This document shows, one piece after another, positions 1 to 9,588 of a DNA stretch of 62,377 bases. Where the stretch lies: the NCBI GenBank assembly GCA_027013225.1, contig JALUXU010000030.1, forward strand, positions 1 through 62,377, given 5' to 3'. A model generated the notes under the pieces. The model saw nothing but the letters and a program-made list of their open reading frames with translations, was not told the origin of the DNA and made no database searches. This DNA comes from Acidihalobacter sp. Lineage in GTDB: Bacteria; Pseudomonadota; Gammaproteobacteria; DSM-5130; Acidihalobacteraceae. The number at the start of each line of letters is the position of its first letter. The stretch's first letter is position 1. The position numbers and the translations under genes are program-made.

Positions 1-44
1 AGGAACTCGGCGGCTTCGCGAATACTGACCATCTTACTAGACAT
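1..44 (-). CDS. N-terminal fragment of a probable helix-turn-helix protein (runs off window)
   Basis: Read from an ATG at 44 leftwards, the window edge encodes MSSKMVSIREAAEF. This resembles the first turn of MerR/excisionase-type HTH domains such as those in IS607-type resolvases. Only 14 residues are visible, so the family is a guess. It is on the same strand as the DUF3079 gene and starts 43 bp beyond its stop. Confidence 0.3.
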   Translation of the reverse strand, partial: MSSKMVSIREAAEF

Positions 45-87
45 GCTTAATTTGTATATGAACGCGCAATATCGTGCAAGTAACTGC

Positions 88-255
88 TTAACTGCTCGAG
101 CCCCACTCATGCCAGTCATCGCCCCACAGTTCCACCGGATGCTGCACGCGGTCGGTGCCGTTGCCGCAGGCCAGGTTGTCAGCAGGGCAATAGGAATCAC
201 ATCCCCAGCAGATGCGTTCAGGATGCCTGGGATGCAGGGGAAATTTTTTCGCCAT
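88..255 (-). CDS. DUF3079 family small Cys-rich protein
   Basis: A 55-residue protein starting [18 protein letters not shown]. It has four cysteines in a compact block (CWGC, YCPADNLAC) followed by a GDDWHEW tail, which matches the small DUF3079 family as I remember it. The cysteine spacing would suit a metal-binding site, but that is inference. The start ATG lies inside the 3' end of kdsB (38-bp overlap), so translation is probably coupled to kdsB. The same frame stays open further upstream, but that extension is the antisense-frame shadow of kdsB and has no family character. Function is unknown. Confidence 0.7.
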   Translation of the reverse strand: MAKKFPLHPRHPERICWGCDSYCPADNLACGNGTDRVQHPVELWGDDWHEWGSSS

Positions 256-1021
256 CGGCAGTCTCCTTACGGCGCTGTTCCAGCAACGCCTCGACCAGCG
301 CCAGGTCTTGTGGCGTATCGACCCCGTGTCCCGGCGCTTGCAACGCTTCGGCAACATGAATCCTTGCCCCATGCCATAACACGCGCAATTGCTCCAGCTT
401 CTCGATTTCCTCCAGCACGCAGGGCGAGAGTTCGGCGTAGCGACGCAAATAGCTGGCGCGGTAGGCGTACAGGCCAATATGCCGCCAGCCGAGCGGGTCG
501 AGGCGTTCTTCGGCACTGAGCACGTCGCGCTCCCAGGGAATCGGCGCGCGGCTGAAATAAAGGGCGTAGCCGGCCGCGTCGCGCACCACTTTGACCGTGT
601 GCGGATCGTTGAGCTGAGAGGCGGCGTGTAGGGGAGCGCACAGCGTGGACATGCTGGCCTGTGGGTGCTCCAGCAGATCTTCGGCCACCTGGCGGATCAC
701 GGCAGGGGGGGTGAGCGGCTCGTCGCCCTGCAGGTTGACCACAACCTCATCGTCATCCCAACCTCGGCGGCGCGCCACTTCGGCAAGACGCTCGCTTCCC
801 GAGCGGTGCGAGGCCGCCGTCATCATCACCGGCGCGCCGAAATCGCGACAGGCATCTGCGATACGCTCGTCATCGGTGGCCACGACTATTTCCCTGGCGC
901 CGCTGGAAACAGCGCAGTCATAGACATGCGCGATGAGAGGCTTTCCGGCCAGCACGCGCAACGGCTTGCCCGGCAACCGGCTGGAAGCATAACGTGCCGG
1001 AATGACGATGGAAAAACTCAC
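218..1021 (-). CDS. kdsB: 3-deoxy-manno-octulosonate cytidylyltransferase
   Basis: KdsB activates Kdo with CTP to give CMP-Kdo, the donor for the inner core of lipopolysaccharide, in the cytosol. The 267-residue protein opens with the nucleotide-binding signature [15 protein letters not shown] and has [10 protein letters not shown] and [12 protein letters not shown], all diagnostic. The start is a GTG whose first bases overlap the TGA of the Trm112-type gene (GTGA). The C-terminal ~15 residues ([16 protein letters not shown]) are a low-complexity extension that overlaps the DUF3079 gene. It lies in a lipid A/Kdo cluster with lpxK and msbA. Confidence 0.95.
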   Translation of the reverse strand: MSFSIVIPARYASSRLPGKPLRVLAGKPLIAHVYDCAVSSGAREIVVATDDERIADACRDFGAPVMMTAASHRSGSERLAEVARRRGWDDDEVVVNLQGDEPLTPPAVIRQVAEDLLEHPQASMSTLCAPLHAASQLNDPHTVKVVRDAAGYALYFSRAPIPWERDVLSAEERLDPLGWRHIGLYAYRASYLRRYAELSPCVLEEIEKLEQLRVLWHGARIHVAEALQAPGHGVDTPQDLALVEALLEQRRKETADGEKISPASQAS

Positions 1022-1203
1022 AGGCGCTCGACTTCTTCCTGGGTGAGCTGCCGCGCTTCTTCTTCAAGCATCACCGGAATACCGTCGCGGATGGGATAGG
1101 CCAGCCGCGCGGCTTTGGAGATCAATTCCTGATGCTCCTTGTCATAGATCAGCGGGCCCTTCGTGACCGGGCAAACCAGTATTTCAAGCAGTTTCTTGTC
1201 CAT
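1018..1203 (-). CDS. Trm112/YcaR family small protein
   Basis: A 61-residue protein starting [18 protein letters not shown] and containing [11 protein letters not shown], the hallmarks of the bacterial Trm112-like (YcaR, UPF0434) family. Only one of the usual zinc-binding cysteines is present (ILVCPVTKG), as is common in this family. In many proteobacteria the gene sits between lpxK and kdsB, as here. It overlaps lpxK by 20 bp and kdsB by 4 bp. Its molecular role in bacteria is not settled. Confidence 0.88.
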   Translation of the reverse strand: MDKKLLEILVCPVTKGPLIYDKEHQELISKAARLAYPIRDGIPVMLEEEARQLTQEEVERL

Positions 1204-2182
1204 GGCGCAATGTCCTCAAGCGCTCTGCGAGCGCGTGCGTGAAAGCGGGCGGCAATTCGACCGTGATTGGCACCGCCCACAGGTTATCGAATGGAAGTTT
1301 GAGGCATTTTACGGCATCTTTCTCGGTCATGAGCACTGGCAAGCGATCGCCAAAATCCAGGTCGGCGGCGCTGAAGGGATGATGATCCGGATAAGAATGG
1401 CGAATCACGCGCAAACCGGCTTCTTCGAGTGCGGTGAAAAAACGCTCGGGATGGCCGATGCCGGCGACAGCGTGCACCGGAGAAGCGGAGAATTCCGCCA
1501 GCGCGCGGTGGCGGGCGGTTTCTCCAAGCGACCAAGCTGATCCGAAAGTCAGGCCCAGGGCATATTCACCCGGATGCGCCGTCCCTTCTGTGACCATGAC
1601 GAAGTCGACTTCCCGCAAACGTTCCGGTGGTTCGCGTAAGGGGCCGGCGGGCAGGCAACGGCCGTTGCCCAGGCGACGATAGCCATCCAGCATGGCGATT
1701 TCGATGTCGCGCGGCAGGCGGTAATGCTGCAACCCATCGTCGGCAAGCAGTATGTCGCAACCTTGCAACATCGCATGGCGGGCAGCCTCCCGGCGATCTT
1801 TGCAGACGACGACTGCCGCGCCCGTACGGCGCGCGATCAACAGCGGTTCGTCGCCGAATTCTTCGGGCGCGCTGTCTTCTCGCACCTGCCGGGGCGAGGC
1901 GGCGCCACACCCTCCGTAGCCGCGGCTGATCACGCCAGGCCGCCAGCCATGCGCGCGCAGCCACTCGCAAAGGGCGATGGTCAATGGGGTCTTTCCAGTA
2001 CCGCCCACGGTGATGTTGCCGACGATGATCACGGGAACCGGAAGGGACGGCGGTGGCGCCGCCAAAAAGCGCCGCCGGCGGCGCCGCGCGACGGTGCAAT
2101 AAAGCGCCGACAGAGGCAACAATACAGTGGAAAACGGCCCGCGCCGCGACCACATCCGCTGCACTAAGCTGTGCATGTTCAT
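1184..2182 (-). CDS. lpxK: tetraacyldisaccharide 4'-kinase
   Basis: LpxK phosphorylates the 4' position of the lipid A disaccharide at the inner membrane. The 332-residue protein has a hydrophobic N-terminal stretch ([15 protein letters not shown]), the P-loop [14 protein letters not shown] at about residue 55, [12 protein letters not shown] and MTEKDAVK near the C-terminus. All are typical of LpxK, and the length is normal. It starts at ATG 2182, 71 bp after the start of the preceding WaaA-like gene's stop region, and runs into the Trm112-type gene. Another in-frame ATG lies two codons downstream. Confidence 0.95.
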   Translation of the reverse strand: MNMHSLVQRMWSRRGPFSTVLLPLSALYCTVARRRRRRFLAAPPPSLPVPVIIVGNITVGGTGKTPLTIALCEWLRAHGWRPGVISRGYGGCGAASPRQVREDSAPEEFGDEPLLIARRTGAAVVVCKDRREAARHAMLQGCDILLADDGLQHYRLPRDIEIAMLDGYRRLGNGRCLPAGPLREPPERLREVDFVMVTEGTAHPGEYALGLTFGSAWSLGETARHRALAEFSASPVHAVAGIGHPERFFTALEEAGLRVIRHSYPDHHPFSAADLDFGDRLPVLMTEKDAVKCLKLPFDNLWAVPITVELPPAFTHALAERLRTLRHGQETA

Positions 2183-2253
2183 GCGCTAGAAGCCTGTAGA
2201 TTCAATGCTTGGATGCTTCATCCTCTCGAGGCTCAAGAAAGAGAGACATGAAT

Positions 2254-3390
2254 TCACCAATCGAAAACGCGCTGCAGGAATTCGTCGATCACTTGCTGCG
2301 CCCGTCGGCGTTCCTGCCAGAAGCGGCGATGGGCGGCGTCGCCACGGCGGCGGGTTTCATCTGGCGCGCTGCGCAGCGAATGCCATGCTTTTAGCACTTC
2401 TTCTGGACCCGCCAGAACCGGCAGTGCTTCGCCGGCCAGCGGATGACCGGGCGCAACACTCAATGGACTGCTGCCCGCAAGCGCCTGCCAGGTATCACGA
2501 CGGCCGGCGGCGGCCAGATGCCCTGCGTCCATGGCGCTGGCTACAGCCGCTGTCCAGCGCGGATCATCGAGCGCGATCACAGCACCGGGGGAAAGCGGCC
2601 GGCGATCCCAATCACTGATGGCCAGATCGGCTTGCACTTCGAAAGGCCCTTCTCCAGAAACGAACAGGACACCTTCGCCGGCAAGCGTACTGCTTCGCCA
2701 TTGACGAATGAAGTCACTCTGCGCACTGGCGGGGCCTTGCCACCACCACACGCGCAAAGCTTCTTTTCCAGCGGCCAGAAGACTGCGCAAGGTAGTGTCG
2801 GCCTGAGCCTCGACGAACAGCGACAGTGGATCGGCCGCAGCTGCCAGATGCGACGCCCTCCCCGACTGTTGCCAAGCCTCAGCCGCGGAAGCACTCTCGG
2901 GATAGGCGGCTTCCACGTCGAACTCCCCGGGCGCGGTGTTGAAGGCGATCACATGAGTGCCGCTTGCAGCGGCGGCCCGTGGCAGGTTGGGGTGCGCCAG
3001 GGTATCGACAAGGATCAGGCCAAAGGGCTGCAACCTCCCCAGCACTCTTGCAACCGTTTTCGGACGATCATTCGGCCCATAGCCCAGGCCGACCTTGCGC
3101 AAGCCGCGAAGGCGCGGTTCGATGATGTCGCGGTAATCCTGCTCGAAGGTGAGCGCCAAGCGGATGTCGAGGCGTTTTTCACGCAAGGCGCCTAGCAATT
3201 CGCAGGCCAGAAGCACGGATTTGCGGCTCGCGCCTGCTTTGATCCAGACGACCTTACCTTCCCCTTTGGGCGGCAGCAGATAGCCATGACGGGCATTGAG
3301 CCGGGCATGATCCTTTTCCCGCCAATCGTGCCAGTCGGCGCGCAAGGCGGGCCACCAACGGCTACCGTAGCTTGATTTATCCGTACTCAT
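2254..3390 (-). CDS. WaaA/KdtA-like glycosyltransferase, divergent
   Basis: A protein of about 378 residues between msbA and lpxK. The N-terminal half resembles the Kdo-transferase N-terminal domain: VVWIKAGASRKSV followed by a helix, LALTFEQDYRDIIEPRL, and LILVDTLAHPNL. A short C-terminal half ends ARRAQQVIDEFLQRV. Aligned by eye with WaaA, the position of the catalytic Glu in the usual SVGE motif is Lys. It may therefore be a non-catalytic or re-targeted glycosyltransferase. I place the start at ATG 3390, overlapping the msbA stop; an ATG at 3414 is also possible. Context (lpxK, msbA, kdsB) supports a lipopolysaccharide core role. Confidence 0.6.
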   Translation of the reverse strand: MSTDKSSYGSRWWPALRADWHDWREKDHARLNARHGYLLPPKGEGKVVWIKAGASRKSVLLACELLGALREKRLDIRLALTFEQDYRDIIEPRLRGLRKVGLGYGPNDRPKTVARVLGRLQPFGLILVDTLAHPNLPRAAAASGTHVIAFNTAPGEFDVEAAYPESASAAEAWQQSGRASHLAAAADPLSLFVEAQADTTLRSLLAAGKEALRVWWWQGPASAQSDFIRQWRSSTLAGEGVLFVSGEGPFEVQADLAISDWDRRPLSPGAVIALDDPRWTAAVASAMDAGHLAAAGRRDTWQALAGSSPLSVAPGHPLAGEALPVLAGPEEVLKAWHSLRSAPDETRRRGDAAHRRFWQERRRAQQVIDEFLQRVFDW

Positions 3391-5161
3391 GGATCTCGGC
3401 GGGTTGGTTTTCATGGAATTGCATCCTGTGCAGGCGCGCGTAGATTCCATTGCGTGCGATCAACTCGGCATGCGGCCCGACTTCCATGATTTTTCCCTGT
3501 TGCATGACTACGATGCGGTCGGCATTTTCTATGGTGGAAAGCCGGTGTGCGATGACCAGAGTGGTACGCCCTTGCAGCAGCGTTTCCAGCGCCGCCTGAA
3601 TGTGGCGTTCTGATTCGGTATCCAATGCTGAAGTCGCCTCATCCAGAATCAGGATGGGCGAGTTCTTGAGCAAAGCGCGGGCGATGGCGAGTCGCTGGCG
3701 CTGTCCGCCCGACAGCAGCACGCCGTTTTCCCCTACCAGCGTGTCGAGGCCGTTGGGCAATTTTTCTATGAATTCCCAAGCATGAGCGGCGCGCGCCACT
3801 TCTATCAATTGCTCGCGGCTGGCGCCCGCCTGCTCGCCATAGGCAATGTTGTTGGCGATGGTGTCGTTGAACAAAGTCACCTGCTGGCCAACATAGGTAA
3901 TCTGCCGCCGCAGGCTGTGCAATTTCAGTTCTTTGATCGGTATGTCGTCAAGTAAGATTTCGCCTCGATCGATTTCGTAAAACCGCGGCAGCAGATTCAC
4001 CAGGGTGCTCTTGCCGCTGCCGGATCGACCCACCAGAGCAACGGTCTCGCCAGGCTCTATGGATAGATTGATGTCATGCAATACATCGCCTTTCCCAGCT
4101 TCATAGGCGAAACTGACATGTCGGTATTCAATGCGCCCCTCGGCCCGCTCGATCTCGCGGGTGCCATGATCCGGCTCGGGATCGGCGTCCAGCAGTTCAA
4201 AGATGGTTTCGCCCGCCGCTATACCGCGCTGAAGCGTGGGATTGATCTGCGAAAGCCGGCGCAAGGGTTCCATCATCATGAGGATGGCGGTGATGAAAGA
4301 CACAAATGACCCCACACTCATGCTTTTGAGCAGGGTGCCGGAAGTCGCCAGCCAGATGACGAACGCCACACCGAGGGAAGCGACTATTTCGAGCAAGGGC
4401 GTGTTGACCGCCTCGGCCGCCGTCGTGCGCATACGCAGATCGCGGCTCTTACGATTGACCGCATCGAAGCGTTTGGCTTCGTAATCGCTTCCGCCAAACA
4501 GCTTGACCACCCGCTGACCTTCGATCATCTCCTCAGATACATGCGTCACCTCGCCCACCACGTCTTGAATGCCTCGGCTGAGTCGGCGGAAAAGCTTGCT
4601 CACGGACGCGATGATGAGCGCGATAACGGGGAACAGGACGAGGAAAATCAAGCTCAATCTCCAGCTCACGTAAAACACCCACATGAGCAATCCGACCACA
4701 GTGATGCTGTCACGCACCAGGGTAGTGAAAATGTTGGTCGAGGCGCCGGCGACCTGCTCGACGTTATAGGTGAGCTTGGCCAGCAATTCACCCGATGAGG
4801 AGTTGTCGAAAAACCGCACCGGCATGTGCAGCAGGCGTTCGAACATCTGTTGGCGCAACTTCAGAACGACGTAGCTGCCCACATAGGCCATGTAATACGA
4901 GGAGACGTAACTGGTCACGCCGCGCACCAGATACAAGCCGACCAGCAGCGGTGGAATCCAGGTGATGGTGGTCATGTTGTGATCGACAAAGCTGCCGTCC
5001 AGCAACGGCTTCATTATCGCCGCCATGAGTGGCTGGATGGCCGCGCTCACTGTCATGGCAGATACCGCAAGCAGCAGATAAGGCCAGTAGTGCAAGGACT
5101 CGCGAAGCAGACGGCGGTAGACCTGAATGCCTCCCTGGGAGTTGGACAGGTTCGACATCAT
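3377..5161 (-). CDS. msbA: lipid A export ABC transporter, permease/ATPase
   Basis: A half-transporter of 594 residues that flips lipid A-core across the inner membrane as a homodimer. The N-terminal ~320 residues form the six-helix membrane domain. The ATPase domain has Walker A GRSGSGKSTLVNLL, signature LSGGQRQRLAIARAL and Walker B ILILDEATSALD, and the H-loop is VIAHRLST. The start is taken as ATG 5161, which forms a TGATG overlap with the exbD-type gene; a TTG lies one codon upstream. Its neighbours lpxK and kdsB support MsbA over other ABC exporters. Confidence 0.93.
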   Translation of the reverse strand: MMSNLSNSQGGIQVYRRLLRESLHYWPYLLLAVSAMTVSAAIQPLMAAIMKPLLDGSFVDHNMTTITWIPPLLVGLYLVRGVTSYVSSYYMAYVGSYVVLKLRQQMFERLLHMPVRFFDNSSSGELLAKLTYNVEQVAGASTNIFTTLVRDSITVVGLLMWVFYVSWRLSLIFLVLFPVIALIIASVSKLFRRLSRGIQDVVGEVTHVSEEMIEGQRVVKLFGGSDYEAKRFDAVNRKSRDLRMRTTAAEAVNTPLLEIVASLGVAFVIWLATSGTLLKSMSVGSFVSFITAILMMMEPLRRLSQINPTLQRGIAAGETIFELLDADPEPDHGTREIERAEGRIEYRHVSFAYEAGKGDVLHDINLSIEPGETVALVGRSGSGKSTLVNLLPRFYEIDRGEILLDDIPIKELKLHSLRRQITYVGQQVTLFNDTIANNIAYGEQAGASREQLIEVARAAHAWEFIEKLPNGLDTLVGENGVLLSGGQRQRLAIARALLKNSPILILDEATSALDTESERHIQAALETLLQGRTTLVIAHRLSTIENADRIVVMQQGKIMEVGPHAELIARNGIYARLHRMQFHENQPAEIHEYG

Positions 5162-5598
5162 CAAGGGGCCTTGCCGATTTTATTGGTGGCGATCGACAAT
5201 CTCGATATGCCCAGTTGGCTGGCCACATCCATAGCGGTGACGATCGCCTGGTAAGGGGCATTGGCATCGGCGCGCACGACCAAGGGGGTCTTTTCGCCCT
5301 GCCCCTTTAAAGCCATTGCTTTTTTCAAGACTCTATAGAGCGTGGCCGGCCTGTCATTGAGCAGTTCGCGTCCGCCGAGAAAATAGTGGCCTTGCTTGTC
5401 GATCGTGATGACCAGCGGATTGGCCTCCTTGGCCACGGTGGCGTTGTGCGCCTTTGGCAAGATGATACGAATCTGCGAGACATGATCGAAAGTGGTTGTC
5501 ACCATAAAGAAAATCAGCAACAGGAAAACCACATCGATCAGCGGGGCAATGTCGATTCCGAAATCCTCCTCACGGCGTTCGCTGCGTTGAAATTTCAT
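5161..5598 (-). CDS. ExbD/TolR-type proton-channel subunit
   Basis: A 145-residue protein with a single N-terminal membrane helix carrying the conserved aspartate (GIDIAPLIDVVFLLLIFF) and a periplasmic domain. With the adjacent ExbB/TolQ-type protein it should form a proton-driven stator complex in the inner membrane. It overlaps the upstream gene by 4 bp and the msbA start by 1-4 bp. Next to msbA and lpxK this pair is usually labelled exbBD, but the energised partner (a TonB- or TolA-like protein) is not in the window. Confidence 0.85.
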   Translation of the reverse strand: MKFQRSERREEDFGIDIAPLIDVVFLLLIFFMVTTTFDHVSQIRIILPKAHNATVAKEANPLVITIDKQGHYFLGGRELLNDRPATLYRVLKKAMALKGQGEKTPLVVRADANAPYQAIVTAMDVASQLGISRLSIATNKIGKAP

Positions 5599-6233
5599 GC
5601 GCGTTTCCCCGCTGCTTGTCGGCGCGCGGCCTTCATGCGCGCGATGGTGTCTACGAATCGGATCGCTTCGGCTTCCATCTCCAGGGTGAGGCTGTGCACC
5701 TGCCCGCGAAAGTAGCGGTGAAAGATCAGCGCCGGAATGGCCACGACCAGACCTGCGGCTGTGGTGATCAGCGCCTGGGCGATGCCGCCGGCCAATACAT
5801 GCGGGTTGCCTACGCCTACCGTGGTAATGACGCTGAACACCTCGATCATGCCAAATACCGTGCCGAGCAGGCCGAGCATCGGCGAGATCGAGGCGATAGT
5901 GCCGAGAGTGTTGAGATAACGTTCGAGTTCGTGTACCACCTGACGTCCGGTTTCTTCGATGCGTTCTTTCATCTGTTCATGAGTTCGATGGCGGTTGCGC
6001 ACCCCGGTGGCAAGGATTTTACCCAGCGGCGATCCTTGCTCGATCTCCTGCAAGGCGGCCGCATCCATCTCTCCCGATCTGAGTTGCTTGAGCACCTGCT
6101 CCAACAAGCCGGGCGGCATGATCGATGAGCGGCGCAAACTCCAGAAACGCTCCAGAACGATGGCCATGGCAAGAATGGAGCCCAATATAATGGGCAACAT
6201 CATCCAGCCGCCGGACTTGATTATTTCCAACAT
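5595..6233 (-). CDS. MotA/TolQ/ExbB-type proton-channel protein
   Basis: A 212-residue inner-membrane protein with three membrane segments: residues ~10-30 (WMMLPIILGSILAMAIVLERFW), ~115-140 and ~155-180. Between the last two is the family signature TIASISPMLGLLGTVFGMIEVF. It would form the pentameric channel that works with the ExbD/TolR-type partner. The two overlap by ATGA. The choice between ExbB and TolQ cannot be made from sequence reading; the absence of tolA/tolB/pal nearby favours the ExbB naming. Confidence 0.87.
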   Translation of the reverse strand: MLEIIKSGGWMMLPIILGSILAMAIVLERFWSLRRSSIMPPGLLEQVLKQLRSGEMDAAALQEIEQGSPLGKILATGVRNRHRTHEQMKERIEETGRQVVHELERYLNTLGTIASISPMLGLLGTVFGMIEVFSVITTVGVGNPHVLAGGIAQALITTAAGLVVAIPALIFHRYFRGQVHSLTLEMEAEAIRFVDTIARMKAARRQAAGKRA

Positions 6234-6275
6234 ACAGTGCGACCCTCGGTACGAACTGGTGGCAAATGATACACG

Positions 6276-8618
6276 TTATGGACGATTGACCGATAGAACC
6301 GGCCCATGCGCTGGCCGCCGGTTCCAGTAGCGCCCCGCCGATGAACGATAACCCGGCTGGAGCTGCATTCCACGCCCGTGGGTAAAGAGCACGCTCAACA
6401 TGCCATCCTGCGCGGTATCGACTACTTTGATGCCGCGTTTCTGATAACGGCGCATGATTTTCGCCTTCGGAAATCCGAAACGATTGCCGAAACCGGTGCT
6501 CAACAGCGCCAAACGCGGGCGCACCGCGTCCAGAAACGCGGCGGTCGAAGAGGTGGTGCTGCCATGGTGGGGCACGATCATTACCTCGGCCTCGAGGCGT
6601 TGCCCCCAATGCGCCATCAGCGTCCGCTCCGCGCGCGCCTCTATGTCGGAAAGCAACAAGGCGCTGCCGCCCTCGCCGCCGATACGCAACACGCAGCTGC
6701 GGTTGTTGCGTCCTCGCAACCCCGTAGGCAGCGGTGAAAGCATTTCAAAACGCACGCCGTCCCAGATCCATCGCTCACCGGCATGGCAAGGCTTCGCTCC
6801 CGGCCACGAGGCAGGATTGGATGCGAGAAGCGGCGTGCCGGGCCATGCCGCTAGCAGTGAAGCCGCGCCGCCGCTATGATCATTGTCATCGTGGCTGATC
6901 ACGAAAAGGTCAATGCGTCGCAGCGCGAGGTGACGAAGATAAGGTGCCACCACCGCGCTACCGGCGTCGAAATTCGACCCGTACCGTGGGCCGGAGTCGA
7001 ACACCAGCGTGTGATGCGCTGTCTGCACCACCGCCGCAAATCCCTGCCCCACATCCAGAACGTCAAGGCGCCAGCTGCCGGCAGGCGGATAACTCGGCGG
7101 CGGCCACAACAAGGGGGCGAACAAAAGCGCCCCCACCCAGCGCGACGGCCAACCGCGAGGCGCCAAAAGCCACGCGGCGCCAACCAGAGCAAAGACCAAG
7201 GCTGCCCATGAGGCCATGCCGAGGCGCACATGCCCCCAGGGCAAAGCGGCGAGGAAATCCAGCACCGGCCAGAGCCCTTGCAGGATCAGCGCCGCCAGTC
7301 CCAGCAGGAACGCGCCCGCCGGCTGCCAGATCACCAAGAACGCGGTACCAAGCAGCGCAAGAGGCACGACCCCGAATCCCACCCATGGGACGGCGATCAG
7401 ATTGGCCAGCGGGGCGATTGGGGCGGCGCGCTGAAACAGTAAGGCCGTCAGCGGCAGCAGACCGAGCAGCAACGCCCATTGCACCCGTCCCCAGTCTTTC
7501 AGCCAGTTTCCAGTTGCGCGTCCGCGTCCGGCCACGGCATAGAGAAGTACGCCGACGGCGGCGAAGGAAAGCCAGAAGCCCGCGTCCAGCACCGCCAGGG
7601 GATAGAGCAACAATACGATCAACAAAGCGACAGCCAAGGTCGGCGCCGGTCTTGGCCGACGCAAGAACAGTATCCCGCCCAGGCCGATCGCCAACATGAT
7701 CAAGGCACGTTGCGTCGGTATGGAAAAGCCAGCCAGCGCTGCATAGAGCGTCGCCGCAAGCAATGCGAACACTGCGGCCGCCCGTGGGGCCGGAAACCAC
7801 AGCGGCAATGCCGGGACCAGCGACCACGCTCGGCGCACCAACCAGAATATCAATCCCGCCACCAGACCGACATGCAGCCCTGAAATCGCCATGAGATGAT
7901 TGGTGCCGGTATCCAGCAGACTCGTCCAGCGTTGCGGAGAAATTTGATCCCGGATTCCCAACGTAAGCGCCAACAATACGCCGCGTTGTTCAGACGGGGG
8001 AAGCGTGGCCTGAATGCGCCTGGCCAGATCCAGGCGTGCTCTGTCGAGGCGCACCGAAGGCGTTAGAACCAACCCTTCGAGCCGTTTACCTCCATGGGGG
8101 CGCACATAACCGGTCGCGCGGACGCCATGACGAAACAGCCAAGCCTCGTAGTCGAATCCGCCGGGATTCATGAACCCGTTCGGCGGCTTGAGACGCACTC
8201 GCAATTTCCATGGTTGTCCGGGCGAAAGCAGCGGTGGACGGCCATACCAGCTCAGTCTTACCCGGTGAGGGAACCGGTCGAGGGATCGACCTGCCATCTT
8301 TGCGTTATCGATGACGAAACGAAACCGCACGCCATGATCGAACTTCTGCGGAATACCAGCGACGTAACCGCTCACCTCGACGTCACGTTTCATCGCGGTG
8401 ACAGGCCAATCCGGACCCAGCGCCAGATCGGCCCGCCACACTGCGAATACACACCCCAGCGCCGCCCACATAACCCAGCGCAGCCAAGGCCATTTCCAGG
8501 CCGCCACAGCCAGCGGCGCCAAGCCGATGAATACGGCGGGCGGCGGCAGGTGCGTAAATTGCTGGGCGATCAAAACACCGGCCAAGAAACTGATCGCAAG
8601 ACGAGTGACGGGCGCCAT
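6276..8618 (-). CDS. comEC: ComEC/Rec2 DNA internalisation channel
   Basis: A 780-residue integral membrane protein that carries transforming DNA across the inner membrane. Many hydrophobic segments run through residues ~5-60 and ~215-510, including the competence-domain motif LLDTGTNHLMAISGLHVGL. A metallo-beta-lactamase-like domain occupies ~515-750, with DVLDVGQGFAAVV, VISHDDNDHSGG (HxxDxDH metal site) and IVPHHGSTTSS. Length and domain order are complete. It lies 42 bp upstream (in transcription terms downstream stop to start) of the exbB-type gene and on the same strand as cysM. Confidence 0.94.
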   Translation of the reverse strand: MAPVTRLAISFLAGVLIAQQFTHLPPPAVFIGLAPLAVAAWKWPWLRWVMWAALGCVFAVWRADLALGPDWPVTAMKRDVEVSGYVAGIPQKFDHGVRFRFVIDNAKMAGRSLDRFPHRVRLSWYGRPPLLSPGQPWKLRVRLKPPNGFMNPGGFDYEAWLFRHGVRATGYVRPHGGKRLEGLVLTPSVRLDRARLDLARRIQATLPPSEQRGVLLALTLGIRDQISPQRWTSLLDTGTNHLMAISGLHVGLVAGLIFWLVRRAWSLVPALPLWFPAPRAAAVFALLAATLYAALAGFSIPTQRALIMLAIGLGGILFLRRPRPAPTLAVALLIVLLLYPLAVLDAGFWLSFAAVGVLLYAVAGRGRATGNWLKDWGRVQWALLLGLLPLTALLFQRAAPIAPLANLIAVPWVGFGVVPLALLGTAFLVIWQPAGAFLLGLAALILQGLWPVLDFLAALPWGHVRLGMASWAALVFALVGAAWLLAPRGWPSRWVGALLFAPLLWPPPSYPPAGSWRLDVLDVGQGFAAVVQTAHHTLVFDSGPRYGSNFDAGSAVVAPYLRHLALRRIDLFVISHDDNDHSGGAASLLAAWPGTPLLASNPASWPGAKPCHAGERWIWDGVRFEMLSPLPTGLRGRNNRSCVLRIGGEGGSALLLSDIEARAERTLMAHWGQRLEAEVMIVPHHGSTTSSTAAFLDAVRPRLALLSTGFGNRFGFPKAKIMRRYQKRGIKVVDTAQDGMLSVLFTHGRGMQLQPGYRSSAGRYWNRRPAHGPVLSVNRP

Positions 8619-8654
8619 CAGGTCAACATACAGGCGAGCTGTAGCGGATTTCGG

Positions 8655-9536
8655 TCAAGCGGGAAACACGCCTGTAGAAATATAACGATCGCCCCGGTCG
8701 CAAATAATGGTAACGATGGTGGCGTTTTCGACCTCGGCGGAGAGACGCAATGCCGCCGCCACCGCGCCTCCCGAGGAAACGCCGCAGAATATGCCTTCCT
8801 CGGCCGCCAGCCTTCTCATCATGCTCTCGGCTTCCCCTTGCGTCACATCGAAAGTCCGGTCCACCCGCGCGGGATCGAAAATGGCCGGCAGATAGGCCTT
8901 CGGCCAACGGCGAATGCCGGGAATGCTGGTGCCTTCCGCGGGTTGCACGCCAACAACCTCGATGTGGGCATTCTTGCTCTTGAGATAGGCCGCCGTCCCC
9001 ATGATGGTGCCGGTGGTACCCATGGCGCTGACGAAATGGGTAATGATCCCCTGGGTGTCGCGCCAGATCTCGGGGCCGGTGGTTTCGTAATGAGCGCGGG
9101 GGTTGTCGGGATTGGAGAACTGATCGAGCACGAAACCTTCTCCTTCCGAGCCCATTTTTTCCGCCAAATCCCTCGCGGCTTCCATGTTGTCCACGAGAAT
9201 GATCTCGGCTCCGAAAGCTTTCATGACGGCACGCCGCTCGGCGCTCATATTGGCCGGCATGATCAAGCGCAGATGATAACCGCGGATGGCCGAAACCATG
9301 GCCAAGGCGATTCCGGTGTTGCCGCTGGTCGCCTCGATGAGGGTGTCGCCGGGGCGAATATCGCCACGCGCCTCTGCATGGCGGATCATGCTCAGCGCCG
9401 GCCTGTCTTTGACCGAACCGGCGGGGTTGTTGCCCTCGAGTTTGACCAACAGACGATTGCGGGTCCGACCGGCCAGTCGTTGCAAGCGCACCAGGGGCGT
9501 GTTTCCAATGCATTTTTCGATGGTAGAAAAATCCAT
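8655..9536 (-). CDS. cysM: cysteine synthase B
   Basis: A PLP enzyme making cysteine from O-acetylserine and sulfide or thiosulfate. The 293-residue protein starts MDFSTIEKCIGNTPLVRLQ. The PLP lysine lies in NNPAGSVKDRPALSMI, the phosphate/substrate loop is EATSGNTGIALAM, and FVSAMGTTGTIMGTA and CGVSSGGAVAAAL follow. The short C-terminus and NPAGSVKDR loop favour CysM over CysK. The start is fixed by a GAGGAG ribosome site 8 bp upstream; the longer open frame upstream has no family character. Confidence 0.93.
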   Translation of the reverse strand: MDFSTIEKCIGNTPLVRLQRLAGRTRNRLLVKLEGNNPAGSVKDRPALSMIRHAEARGDIRPGDTLIEATSGNTGIALAMVSAIRGYHLRLIMPANMSAERRAVMKAFGAEIILVDNMEAARDLAEKMGSEGEGFVLDQFSNPDNPRAHYETTGPEIWRDTQGIITHFVSAMGTTGTIMGTAAYLKSKNAHIEVVGVQPAEGTSIPGIRRWPKAYLPAIFDPARVDRTFDVTQGEAESMMRRLAAEEGIFCGVSSGGAVAAALRLSAEVENATIVTIICDRGDRYISTGVFPA

Positions 9537-9588
9537 GCTCGATCTCCTCGAAGAGTGGTGTATGAAGATACCTTGCGGCACCGGAAGC

